Below are positions 53,298-64,000 of a stretch of DNA of 64,000 nucleotides, piece by piece. The DNA is from Entonaema liquescens (lineage: Eukaryota > Ascomycota > Sordariomycetes > Xylariales > Xylariaceae): the NCBI GenBank assembly GCA_902805475.1, contig CADCSX010000009.1, forward strand, positions 1,674,001 through 1,738,000, read 5' to 3'. Every line of letters starts with the position of its first letter. Position 1 is the first letter of the stretch. Below the pieces are notes generated by a model, which saw nothing but the letters and a program-made list of their open reading frames with translations, did not search any database and had not been told where the DNA came from. The position numbers and the translations under genes are program-made.

Positions 53298-53310
53298 TAC
53301 GGGTGGTAAA
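53298..53310 (+). other. Probable polypurine tract of the LTR element
   Basis: The sequence just before the right LTR ends in ACGGGTGGTAAA after a T-run, an island of G in a C/G-depleted interior. Position and purine bias fit the second-strand primer site and indicate left-to-right orientation. Confidence 0.5.
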
Positions 53311-53455
53311 TATTATATGACATGAACCCACAAGATCCACATAAAGACTTACATATCTTAGATGTATTCCTACGTCTACTATCTTAGAGATTCCCTTATG
53401 GAACCTAACGAATACAACAACACAATCCAATCCATACTCATACCATACTGTGACA
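53311..53455 (+). repeat. Right LTR, 145 bases, nearly unmutated
   Basis: It is collinear with the left LTR. Only six positions look mutated relative to the left copy, all within its first 40 bases (the inner side). The outer 105 bases retain C and G throughout, ending TGTGACA. Confidence 0.9.
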
Positions 53456-53460
53456 ATTAC
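53456..53460. repeat. Target-site duplication, right copy (ATTAC)
   Basis: Exact match to 46191-46195, directly after the right LTR. Confidence 0.85.
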
Positions 53461-56400
53461 TTGCCTAACTGCCTAGCGGCTAACGGGCTGCTACTACAAG
53501 ATGCTTATCCATGCAAGTACAACTCGCTATGCCTTGCATTACATTAGATAGGTATATTTAGAGCGGTTTTGCTTCTTTTACGCATGATATATGTCATTAA
53601 TCGCCCACTTATGTACTTGCATAAGTCCTGTAGATAGCCATGTGATAAGTCGTATTTCCGGTTTTTTGATGCGGCTTAACCGCAAGCCTCTAAACTTAGA
53701 GATAAGAAGTGCTGGAAGCCGTGTTAGGACAACACGGCCATGTATAAAAAGAAACTACAGCCCCATCTCCATGAGGCATCGAGCCCAGATATGCACCTAC
53801 GTTACGCGGTACCGAGATAGCTCGACGCTGCCTATCTAATAAGCGACCACATCTTTACCTATCGACGCATATAGGCCTGGGATATTGTTAGGTATGCAAG
53901 CCGGAGCCTAAGGCATCAAAAAATGTACTGCCTATGATGCTTCCCAAGTAGGTGCCCGCCAATAAGTCGAAACCCGCCTGAGTCACAACCTTTGCCTGCA
54001 GACAGTGCTGATTATACGCCAGTTAGAATTGAGGTGAAGTATATCTTCACGGGACAGGAAGGCAGGCGGCTTGAAAGAATACCAATAACGAAGACAGATG
54101 CGAGAACAAGGCGACCGAATTGCATCCTCTTCAATCGTTGGGCGCCTTCACTATCTATGATGAAAGGTTTGGCATCCTGATGAGATCGCCTGAGCAAGCT
54201 TTAGGCTTTGTTGTTTGGATCCTTTGCTGTTTTACACAGCCTACATTCCTTGAGGATGAAAGGAAGACCTATCGCATTGACGCATGATTTGGGCGTTCTC
54301 GGCCAGGGGCTTTTATGACCCAAGGCCAAGGAGTAGACCGTGTTTAATACGGCGTGTCGAATACCAAATGACAGCTCAAATAATTAAGAGATTGAAAACA
54401 CGGGTAGTCTTCCCGTGTGGGATGTATTAGTTCTGTTTGATATACACGGCTCGGTTAGCAAACTTGTGAAAAATTAATGAACAAAGCCATCTACGCAGTT
54501 GCGCCCGTATCTATCTACGATAATGAATGACATACGTCATTAGTGATAGGTTCGAAGAGAGAGGTCAGAGCCAGCTGAACTGTGCCATTATGGGCATTAT
54601 CTGACTTTATATTACATAGTATGCCACCTACATTCCTATTCAAGGAGGGCCATTCTGTATGTGGCGTTGACAAGGTAGTATGATAGGTTCACGTCATACC
54701 TGAGAATCGGATCAATACATGAATTGCCTATATTTCTATCCTTTAATTGGCTTTGAAATTACAATATATTGCTTTTGATAGATCAGCCGCATCGGAAGCA
54801 GCCCTGCGTACGTGATCTTAGTACTTTTCGCGGTGCTACGTTTATCCTGTAGATTGCACGTGCCAGCGATATCTTAAACGCGTGACATCTGGCAAAGATA
54901 CGGTGATTATCGTACGTCAGACTCCTGAGCTGAGTGTGGCCTCCTATATGTGTTGTCGGCTGTGAAGACGGAGCAATTCATCAATACACAGCATAGCAAA
55001 TGACTAATGTGAGGCCTTTGGAGTGTACTGGTGATTGAGTTCGCTGGAAGTTTAGTTTAGGCTGATACATTTGCAAGGAATGCCTTCGGCAACACCTTGG
55101 TGATTTCGATGTCCAACCTACCTGACTTAGACATTACGACCTTCGTACAATCTCGGTGAAGCATACCGCATTGCTGACGTGTGTGATCACTTGTACGAGC
55201 TGAAAGCTTAGAAGGGGATCCCGCTAGACTATCTCCTGAACACGTTCACTGTCCGCCTCATTTCAAAATATACTAGACCAAGAACTCTCATGAATTCCGA
55301 CGAACTGATCATACTGCATTGGGATAAGCCTCCGCTGTAGCTATCCATCTCCCCTCTCCTTTCCATCTGCCTGACCACATGGAGAAAGCGGAGACTAAAC
55401 AGTTCATAAGGGGATGACTACACCGCCGGGCGAATAATGCTTGGTCGTCGACTCATGATGTAGCTGGATGGTATTATTTCCAACTGGATAGGCAGGTGCT
55501 TCTTCGGTATGGCGCTCTGGAAGCCTGTCTCGGTGAAGCCTAGGGTTAAGAGCCCCTGTCAGGGTAGGTATGCTTGTTTCCGCTGTTGCTGGTAGATCTG
55601 GGCCGAGATCTAGGCTAGGCAACAGGGAAGCATGGATCCCCAGGGCCATGGAAGCCTATAGAATAACGGGTATCAACCTCGTGATTACAGGCATCCGTCC
55701 TAGCTGCATGTAATTCAAGATTCATCGCCGCATTGTGGTTCTTGTGAGGCGTGCTTGAAAAATTTTGCACACCTCCCTATTTCCGCTACAGCCAGTCCGG
55801 CGGTGTGTTGAAGGCCACTGCCTCGTAGAAGACGTCCAAGGCATAGAAACAGACTGTGCCCGTGATAGTCTTTGGTCTAGAGGACGTGTCACGTCCGTCA
55901 GCATTTTATAGGAGTTGCCTCGTATAGGCAAACCCGTGTTGGAGATTTTCTGAAGAATAGGGGTTAGATACGAATATTCTTGAAGCTTAAGTGGAGAATA
56001 CGATAGAAACAACTTTGTCAACCCTGATGAGAAATTTTCCCCTGATTCCTAAGCATAAGGAGTGATGAGGCGAATACTGTTAAAAATTTCTGGCCACGCG
56101 CGCCACTTCGCCACAAGACAAAAGCTGACAGTGAAGATGTCATAACTATTTGAAACCTAGGCCAGCGATTTCAAGTTGGTGTAGAGTTAACGATAGGATG
56201 TTAGCTGTGGCTCACCTCAGCTGGGATTTTCTCACACCATAATATAAAAAAAGGATGGTGATTGAATGTATAAGACACTACTTTAGATTTGGTGTGATGT
56301 GCCGTTTGGAAAAGGAAGTTCGCCATCTTGATTAACACGATGCTTCGTAGGGGTTGGTGTAATATATATATGCATGTCTTAGAGCGCGGTCATAGATAGA

Positions 56401-59138
56401 GTTAAGTCTGATCATATTGATGTTGGTGTGGCTGCCGGGATAGCCGGCCGGGGGGCTGAATGGCTCGGCTTGCCCGAGAAGTGAAATGCGGCCGTTACGC
56501 CGATCAGATCTCCGGGATTGTTCCGAGTAAAGATGCCTGAACTCGCCATGCATTAGGTCATTCGGGTAACGTCGGCAGTCGCCTATCAAAAAGGGGAAAT
56601 GGAATAGGGGGGCGGCGAAATGTGCGATATGTGCGATATGTCATAGCATAGCGTGCAACTTACATACAGCATGGAATCTCGAGTGGGGTTGACTTAGAAA
56701 CATTCGCCTTGCTGGAGTGGAACGTGTCATTTGGATTCCATCCATAACACCGAAGATTCTTAAAGGGGCATAAGTTTCCTGTTGATTATACGGCCAGGTT
56801 TCGTCCATAAAAGCTTCCAATCCCCAATATCTCATAACCCTTCGTGCTTCCATAGGACCATTATCCACCGAGAGGTGTTGGGGGAATACATACGCTGGGC
56901 GAAACTTGATGTGACCTAACGACGAGTGTTGAATGAGGTACAATTTCTATTTGAAGCCATCCAGTGTATTAACCAGTAACTATAGTAAGTATATTTGAAT
57001 AGTTCCAAGTTCGACGAAGATGTTGTTAGTATCTATTTGAGGCTCTGCGGCTCTGTAGCTAGTCTTTTTTTTTTGTATGGGGTATTATTGCTGAAGTTTG
57101 GGGGCGGGAGTTTGTTTTATTAAGTAACGCGACCCCAGGACCTCCGAGGGCCCACTATATCATTCACTTTTATGTACGTAAGATAGGGTAGTCCTATGTC
57201 CTAGGTGTTTCTATTTCTATTTATTTCCCTAGGTGTGCCCCCTACAATCCGCCCGAAGTGCCCTTGATTATTAAAAAAAAAAAAAAAAAAGGAAACCTAA
57301 CACCTAGAATCCCAAAACCCCAACCCTACGCTAAAAGCTGAAGAGTACAAACTTCGCCCAGATGACTATTCTTAATTATATTCTCGCATTTACTCTAGTC
57401 CAACATCATGCGTCTACTGTTCGGTGAAAGAGCTCTTTCGCGAAAATAACTGTTTTTTTACCAGGTTTAGGTATTTCAGGGTCATTATTGCGACGCCCAC
57501 TTAAGCTTGATACGGATATGAGACCATGTTATGAACCCAGCCTACCGACTTAAGGTAGTAAGGTTGAGTAATCTTCTCGAGTGAGATCTAATGTGCTTTC
57601 TATTCACAGACATTCTGGAGCCCCAAGTCCCTACGTTATCTAGGCTGTCACAATTCTATACCTAGCCTGCCTAATATACACATTTCGAATCGCCCTTCAA
57701 TGAGTAGGAATGTACCGAAAATCGAGGACATGAATGCCAACTCGGTTAGTTTACCATCGATTGCTTTTAAATTCTAACCGTGAAGCCTTGTCCATTCATG
57801 CGGATTAACATGTTTGATAATTCGTCATCCAACTATTGCATTGCATTCGTTGTATCTTCGCGACACGCCTGGATTTGTTTGTCGGATATAAGGTGTCATA
57901 TGCTTGCTCTAGGGTTCGGATGCGAAGGAAATACCATCTCAACAGCTGCAGAGAATTATTTCTCTTTGAGGATGAAGCTAGGATAGCTGTCGGTTTGGTG
58001 GTTGATGGTTGGTGGTTGGTGGTTGGTGGTTGGTGGTTGGTGATGTGGTTGGTGATGTGGTTTTCGAGTGGTTAGGTAGTAGAACGGAAGAATCAGAGGA
58101 AAACTCCAGGGGGTGCAAGAGTTGAGGGGACCATTGTAGACCCCACTGTCAATTGAGCCGCATTGCGACCAAGTTGCGAACCATTTAAGGCAACTATTCT
58201 TCGGTAAGTTGTTTTCAGTTTAGCTCCAGGTATTACACCAAGTAGGTACATACTTAGATACCTCCTTAAGCTAAGTACCTAAACAGTACTCTAATACGGT
58301 GTATAAGTGTATGTTTAGGCCTAGAGCCTTACCTAGGTACCTATTCTTCTTAGGTAGGTGCGCGGACCATACCTAGGTGCTTAAGGTTCCTTTTCATGGC
58401 TCATGAGCAATCTGATATAAGTCCTAATGATGGCTCCTAGATTATTTACAATTTCACCACCACTATTCAGGTTTTCAATGGTATCCGTACCTTTACACCA
58501 GATCATCACTAAGGTCACTGACACTAATGGGATAGCGTGAGTTTCTATGGTTCTTATCTATTCCCTGCGTGTTTCCAACTGTCTTCACTGTTTTCTTCTT
58601 CACTTCGTCTAGCCCACTTAGAAATCCACGTCAATATCAACACTGTCATATCTTTTTTGAGCTGTACCCCGCGCGATATCTTCATCATGTTATTAAACTC
58701 CCTGATTGGAGCAAATCTCAAGCACCACGAATGGAAACGGGCAACAATTCATGTGCTAACTTCTACATCCAAGGTTTCTAAAGCGGGCTTCAGCACACAA
58801 ATTTTATCTATTCAATGAATTACTACGGCACAATTGTGGAAATTTAGCTGTGACCTTACATCGCCCATATACTGCTGCCCCTCTATTCCGCCAAAAACTT
58901 ACTCTTTGCTTAAAATATACGTTCGATGAGTGTGGTGGCATCAACCATTCTCCTCAGAGATAAAAGAAGAACAGTTCATTCGGATTAGCACCCAATTTCT
59001 ACTTCTATTTTACCTTTATAATAAATTCCCAGCACTCGACAGCATTTTCTCGCATCTGAACCACGAGGAGATCGGTACTTGCGGTTCACTTGCACTTCAC
59101 TTAGAGAGTTTAAGGGCCCAGTCCACTATTGCATCAAG
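53461..59138. other. Gene-poor 5.7 kb
   Basis: Normal base composition resumes at once after the element. No convincing gene was found. The minus-strand stretch 55404-56021 has coding-like patches in several frames interrupted by TAG codons, but no domain. Small hairpins occur at 53718-53738 (8-base arms) and about 54398-54418 (7-base arms). An 18-base A run lies at 57273-57290. Dense TACCTA/TAGGTA words occur at 58240-58380. Confidence 0.45.
58007..58062. repeat. GGTTGGT tandem repeat
   Basis: Five perfect copies of GGTTGGT (58007-58041) are followed by about 1.7 copies of GATGTGGTTGGT. Spaced G pairs run along one strand. Confidence 0.85.
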
Positions 59139-61704
59139 ATGCCTCAAAAGACGTCGGCGCAGCCTTTATAAATTATCTGCGCAATGCCTCGAAGCTTCGC
59201 TGTCCGATCCCTGGCTGCGGCGATGAGTTCCCGGACATTGATGATCGGATACGAACTCACCTCCAGTCGCGCCATCAAGATTTGATAGGGAACGACAATG
59301 TCTCCCAACTTATCCAGGATATTAGAAAGGGGAGTGCTGATGCGATTAGAAAGTAGGTCTCACGATTCCCAACTATAACAGGTTAATTAACAGGCAGTGA
59401 AGAACAGTGGCTGATAGGCAGCAACAACTGATCAGTTCTCAAGATCCAGGAGGGGGCCATGCAGATTCGCCTGGGAATAAAGACGCAGGGAATGATATTA
59501 GCCCGCATAAAAGGCGCAAATCCCCTGTATCGTCAATGAAAGGCCGGGCTATCATAAAGAGCCGGCCTCAGTCTCTTAGTCCTCATAGGCGATCGAGAGC
59601 CCGGGCCGCATCAACGAGTGCCAACGACCCTGATTTTAGACGGACCACGCAACTTGGGAAGCTCTGGAGCCCTGACGATGCTGGGCCTTCATCCGCCCCA
59701 CGCCCAGAGCAGGTATCCCGGCAAACAAGGAATGTCAGCCAACCTAAGAATCGGCCGGATGTTGTTGAAGATGACAGCGAATCTACTAGGCTTATTAAGC
59801 AGCCAGAGACTCGACCAATCAGTCAAGAACAATTAATTGCTGAAGTCAAGGGGATTTATGCAGGGCTTGTTATGGTCGAGTCAAAATGCATTGAGGTTGA
59901 CAATGCTCAGCAGTCCCAAAATGAAACTCAGTTAAATAATGAGCAGTGGCAAGCTTTGATAGCACTGCATAGAACGCTCCTCCACGAGCATCACGATTTT
60001 TTTCTGGCTTCACAGCATCCTTCTGCAAGTCAGGCATTACGACGGCTAGCATCTAAGTACGCTATGCCGGCCCGTATGTGGAGGCATGGAATACACTCAT
60101 TTCTTGAGCTATTGAGACATAGGCTCCCACACTCCTTAGAGCACATGCTCACTTTTATTTACCTGGCGTATTCCATGATGGCTCTCTTATATGAGACCGT
60201 GCCGGCGTTCGAGGATACGTGGATAGAATGCTTGGGAGATTTGGGCAGATACAGGTCAGTAAAGAGAGACAGCATAATTTATGGCAGGACAACTTACAAT
60301 GCATGATGTAGAATGGCTATTGAGGACGATGATATAAGGGATAGAGAGGTCTGGACTTCCGTGTCCCGTCATTGGTATTCGAAAGCGTCCGACAAAGCCC
60401 CAACTACCGGCAGGCTATATCATCACCTTGCAATTCTTGCGCGTCCTAACCCCCTCCAGCAATTATATTATTACACCAAGTCTCTTTGCGTCCCAATTCC
60501 TTTTAGTTCAGCCCGGGAGTCCATCATGACTTTGTTCGATCCTATCCTGGACCCAGCAAGTGCTCAGCATTCTCGATTGAGTGCGGTTGACGTAGCTTTC
60601 GTCAAGGCCCACGGGATTCTATTCAGCAACAAATATACAGACGACTTTCTCTCGACGGTTAATAAGTTTAGTAGCATGTTAGATAATCACATTGGCCGAA
60701 CCACGCGAAAATGGATGGAGTCTGGGTATATTCTATGCTTGTCTATTCCCTAATTTCTAATACCGTACTAAGACGGGAACAGGTACTACATTGCCATATC
60801 CGACTGCAATGGTCTTTTATCTTACGGCCAAGATGACAATGTCATTTTGAAAGCCATACGCCCACAGCACCCAGAAGAAATAACGGAATCGAACACGGAA
60901 GTAGAAAATGCCCTCCGCGAGTATAAGCCTAGCAAGACGGAAGAAGGGGCTTTGAAACTCTTCGGGGTTACCTGCGATGTTGTCTTGCGCCGACTCGGCG
61001 ACTTCAACGTAAGTTACCTCCTTTTATCAACGAGGAGTGTCCTCTGGAGTCTAAGAGCTCCTATGGCTAATCAACCCCTGACATAGATTCTCCCATTCTT
61101 GCACGTAGTGTTGGTTTTCGTATTTCACCTTACGCACTACCCTAATGCATTGTTCTTCATTGAGAGGACATTCCCCTGGAAGCTAGTCTCTCTGCAGTTA
61201 AATTCGCTGCTCCTATCTTACCGTGAACATCATCGAATTCACAATGAGCAGTTTCCTCGACAAGACAAGGAACCTGCCCCTCGCCCGTTGCCGGAGGACT
61301 TTGCGATGAAGGGTCTGGTCTGGGTGGAAAAATACTTCCCGAACGATTGGTTTTCTAACGACAAGATAGATGACGATGAAAAATACTTTGAGGTCGCTTC
61401 TATGACAGGTGATCGGAAGGAAAGAATTTTATGGCTTGGATGTCGCATTGCAAAGTTAGGCAAATGGCTCACCTACAACGATTTGTCGCATCAGTTTGGT
61501 GTCGTACCTGAGTACGACACAGAGATAGAAAGCATTACCAAAGATGCAGACATGGTGAACGTTTCGGAGACATCAGAAACAGTCTCTCGCGGTTCTACGT
61601 TTGACTCGGCAACTACTATGGGGGACGCATCATCTGAAAAGGATGATGAAGACATGATAGATGTTGACGAATCTCTAGAGTGCAGACCGATAATTCGACA
61701 ATAA
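59139..61704 (+). CDS. Est1/SMG7-type protein with N-terminal C2H2-like finger, two probable frame breaks near the 5' end
   Basis: The C-terminal two thirds match fungal Est1-type DNA/RNA-binding-domain proteins (telomerase recruitment / nonsense-mediated decay family): DIRDREVWTSVSRHWYSKA, GRLYHHLAILARP, CVPIPFSSARESIMTLFDP, PRPLPEDFAMKGLVWV, WFSNDKIDDDEKYFEVAS, ERILWLGCRIA. Introns 60255-60311, 60726-60782 and 61009-61086 restore the frame cleanly. A fourth, 59353-59397, is likely. The N-terminus holds C-P-I-P-G-C then H-L-Q-S-R-H (C-x4-C-x12-H-x4-H), a finger-like motif, followed by a basic/Ser-rich linker (about 110-220). Two one-base-missing breaks are inferred, at about 59168 (TTT run after ATG 59139) and about 59409 (GG). 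With them the coding length is a multiple of three (about 776 residues). The start codon is uncertain. Plausibly nuclear; whether it acts in telomere maintenance or RNA decay cannot be said. Confidence 0.8.
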
Positions 61705-64000
61705 ATTGGATTCAGCAGAAATCTCAATATGCCATTCGCGAAACGTTTCGAGCACACTAACGAAACGGCCTCAGTCGTTAATGCTCACGTTGCTCACGTC
61801 ATAGAGCTTGTCGTTGATGAGAAAAACTCATGGGCTCATGTAAACATATTCCGAGGTCTCATTTGCATGTCTGGTGTTGTTCTGGTTCCACGATTTCTTT
61901 TGTCAAGCATCTATTGTTTGTTTTTCGGTTTGGTAATATCCTGTCGACAATTGTCTCTCATGTTCTCCCGCACTTGTATTCTTTGAAATAGAAGGTTGGT
62001 GCATCATTTCCTTAGGTTTATATGAAAGCATTTTCACTTTTGGGTAATCCGTTATGTGTTGTGTGTATATGAGCTCAGCATGAAGTTGTAATGCTTTACA
62101 TAGTTGACGTGTAGTAAACCCGGTTTACATTATGGTGTTGTAGTTTTCACGCACAAGTCATGTGAGACGAGTTATCCGCTTGCGGCTTGTTGCAATTGCA
62201 AAAGCCAAGCAAAATCTCCCGTTACTGTATTATTAGAAATCTACTCAGGGCAAGGTCAATAGAAGCGAGCCTTGTTGGCTGAAGACTATGTAACTATCAT
62301 ATGTATGAAAGCTTTGGCTCAAGTTGGCATAAACCAGGAAGGCTATGAGATAGCCTTTTCTACCTAACTAACCATATCAGCATCGCCGATTCAGCAGATA
62401 GACGACCATATCTTAGATGTACTCCAACTGAGTAGCTTCAACTCCAAACCATCCCACGTTTATGGTCAGACTAAGGGCCTGTGATCCTCGGGAAACAGGT
62501 CCTAGTTTCTAAGTTATTACCAAACGACCTGATAGCCTTGCTGGCCGGGCGAGATGGAAGCGCAAGGCAGCACAAGGCAGCGCAAGGTGAGGGTGTAAGC
62601 ATTGGCCAATTCCAATTGAGAGCCTTGTGGTTATCGAACGTCTGGAACCCCCCATCCAGGTTGGTCACACAAAATATCTATTAGTTACACATCTCCCCAC
62701 GAGAATGGAATCTTATATGTACTGGCTTCTTCTTATCACATCTTCTTGCATTGCAGTTTCAAAGCGGATATTTCTCGTTCATCGGTTTGCCCAAATCTCA
62801 CCGATTAGGAAACATTAGGCAGGACCTAAATTACCCGAATGGTTACATCCATCTCATTGTAAGCTGGTAGACTGGGTTACTATAGTATAAACAATTAATT
62901 TTACTACATGGTCGTAGGAGTGGTAGCATCTCTATACCCTTGACACGGCAAGTTCCTTATAAGTACCCCTTATTAATCGGGTGTTATGCATTAAAGTGAC
63001 TTGCATTGGTGTCTCAACTCGACACCCACACGTTGCACTCGCACGCAGCTGCGCGAGGACGGATTCAGTGAATCTAACTGCAGGGACACACATAGCGGTA
63101 ATATAGGTACATGTAAGCCTTGTTGTCCTAGCTGCCGTTGTCCTAGATAGGTTAGGTAGTTGTAAAAAGTGCGTAACTATTATGTTATATTTTAAAATGC
63201 CTCTCAAGTTTAATTATTGAGTTCAATATAGTAATTACTAAAGCTTAGGAAGCAGTATATGAGTCTTAATTAAATGAGAGGTATCTCAAGTATTTTTATA
63301 TCCCGAATGAATTGCTTACCAGTCAGATATAAATGTGTCGTTATAAGCCGTGCATAACGTATTACATATATGCGCATCGCAATACGTTGGGATCCCGCAA
63401 TCCTTTAAAATATAGGGTATGCAGGTAGTAAGCAAGCCCTATTCTCTGTAGTCGTGCATAACAAGCAAATCAACATTGAGAAGGGTCTCGCAACATACTC
63501 CTTGAAGGTGGGGGGGTAAGGCAGCATGACCTTCACCATAAGAAGCGTCGTCGAATAACGCTTAAATCCATTGCGAACTGCACTTTTTGAGTTAATAACT
63601 ACCACATATGTATATAAGCCACCTGTCCCATGATGAACAACATCACACGCGAGGGAACAATTTGCGAAATATCAATCTCCAAGCTCGGAAATCGTTGTTT
63701 CCTAGCCTTCCGAACTCATAATCTATGTTACTCCGGTACATAGCAATGCCCATCGGAGCCCTCGGACAGAACAACGTCTCAAAATCCGAAGAGGTTCCTT
63801 TGACCTTCTCGAGATAATTACGCAACCCCCAGCCTTCACCGAGACAGGATAGGCGCCTGTTTGGGGGCTCACCGGAGCTAGACCTTTGGTTTCGAAGCTG
63901 TCCTTCAGCCGGGGGTCCACAAAGGCGCAAATTGTAAGATGTGATTAATCTCATTTAATACCTACCAGGTAGTTAAATCCGATTCGATACTCGAGTTGAC
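61705..64000. other. Right-end intergenic region, no gene seen
   Basis: These 2.3 kb downstream of the Est1-type gene contain only unconvincing frames (61729-61986, 62471-62684, 62932-63207, 63643-63954). A 10-base imperfect triplicate (GCGCAAGGCA-like) lies near 62560-62590. A gene running off the right edge cannot be excluded. Confidence 0.4.

Larger units (their letters stand above)
46196..53455 (+). mobile_element. Complete LTR retrotransposon destroyed by RIP
   Basis: This 7,260-base element has two 145-base LTRs, a 5-base target duplication (ATTAC) and a 6,970-base interior that is almost pure A and T; most rows of 60 bases keep only a few C or G. No open frame of 60 codons survives, so gag/pol identity and the Copia or Gypsy class cannot be read. 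The LTR ends now read TAT(C/T)A..TGACA on the right copy. An ancestral TGTCA..TGACA is the simplest inference, with G-to-A at the second base. A purine-rich tract just inside the right LTR gives plus-strand orientation. The exclusively transition-type LTR differences and loss of C and G on both strands are the signature of repeat-induced point mutation in Pezizomycotina. The element is dead. Confidence 0.92.

Noticed and set aside
46241..53310. A+T-rich block as mitochondrial insertion, centromere core or plasmid
   Set aside because: Gap-free terminal repeats and a target duplication prove a single LTR element. No mitochondrial gene or tRNA is recognisable and the block ends sharply.
55404..56021. 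Minus-strand coding-like patches (for example FYALDVFYEAVAFN) with TAG interruptions
   Set aside because: All three frames are partly open here and none gives a recognisable domain. It could be a decayed gene, but the evidence is too weak.
60304..60306. TGA apparently ending the Est1-type frame
   Set aside because: It lies inside a 57-base GT..AG intron (60255-60311) whose removal restores the conserved sequence.
63643..63954. 103-codon minus-strand frame near the right edge
   Set aside because: No domain, signal peptide or splice context; likely chance.

Overview
The window is nuclear DNA of a filamentous ascomycete (Pezizomycotina, probably Sordariomycetes). The evidence is: short introns of about 45-100 bases with GT..AG ends and CTAAC/CTAAT-like branch sites; a fungal rhodopsin-type receptor, a HET-domain protein, a GATA-like-domain protein and a fungal GH35 beta-galactosidase; and a transposon body reduced to nearly pure A+T in the manner of repeat-induced point mutation (RIP). 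All calls were made by eye. Exon limits come from splice motifs and reading frame, not from transcripts.

Left part (1-16.6 kb): a 3'-truncated rhodopsin-type seven-helix protein (minus), a cytochrome P450 (minus), an uncharacterised RGG-box protein (plus, frame-broken), a dienelactone-hydrolase-family enzyme (minus), a NUDIX hydrolase (minus), then about 3.4 kb of weakly coding DNA and a HET-domain gene (plus) whose 3' part is degraded.

Middle (16.7-26.3 kb): isovaleryl-CoA dehydrogenase (minus) and the beta subunit of methylcrotonoyl-CoA carboxylase (plus) are transcribed divergently from a 333-base shared promoter. They catalyse consecutive steps of mitochondrial leucine catabolism. After 4.4 kb rich in microsatellites comes a serine-rich protein with the areA-type GATA-like domain (minus).

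Right part: 7.4 kb without a convincing gene (26.3-33.7 kb) but with a strong three-stem hairpin; a secreted beta-galactosidase (minus); an RNA 3'-terminal phosphate cyclase (minus); an SDR-family protein lacking the usual YxxxK motif (minus). A complete RIP-destroyed LTR element occupies 46,196-53,455, with two 145-base LTRs and a 5-base target duplication (ATTAC). After 5.7 kb of gene-poor DNA comes an Est1/SMG7-type protein with an N-terminal C2H2-like finger (plus). The last 2.3 kb hold no recognisable gene.

Two patterns stand out. First, the two LTRs of the dead element differ by 31 transitions and nothing else, and these lie mainly on the inner side of each LTR, so the outward limit of RIP can be read directly. 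Second, three otherwise good genes (6.3, 14.7 and 59.1 kb) contain seven reading-frame breaks, all of the same one-base-missing type and all next to short base runs. This looks more like sequence or assembly undercalling than random gene death.
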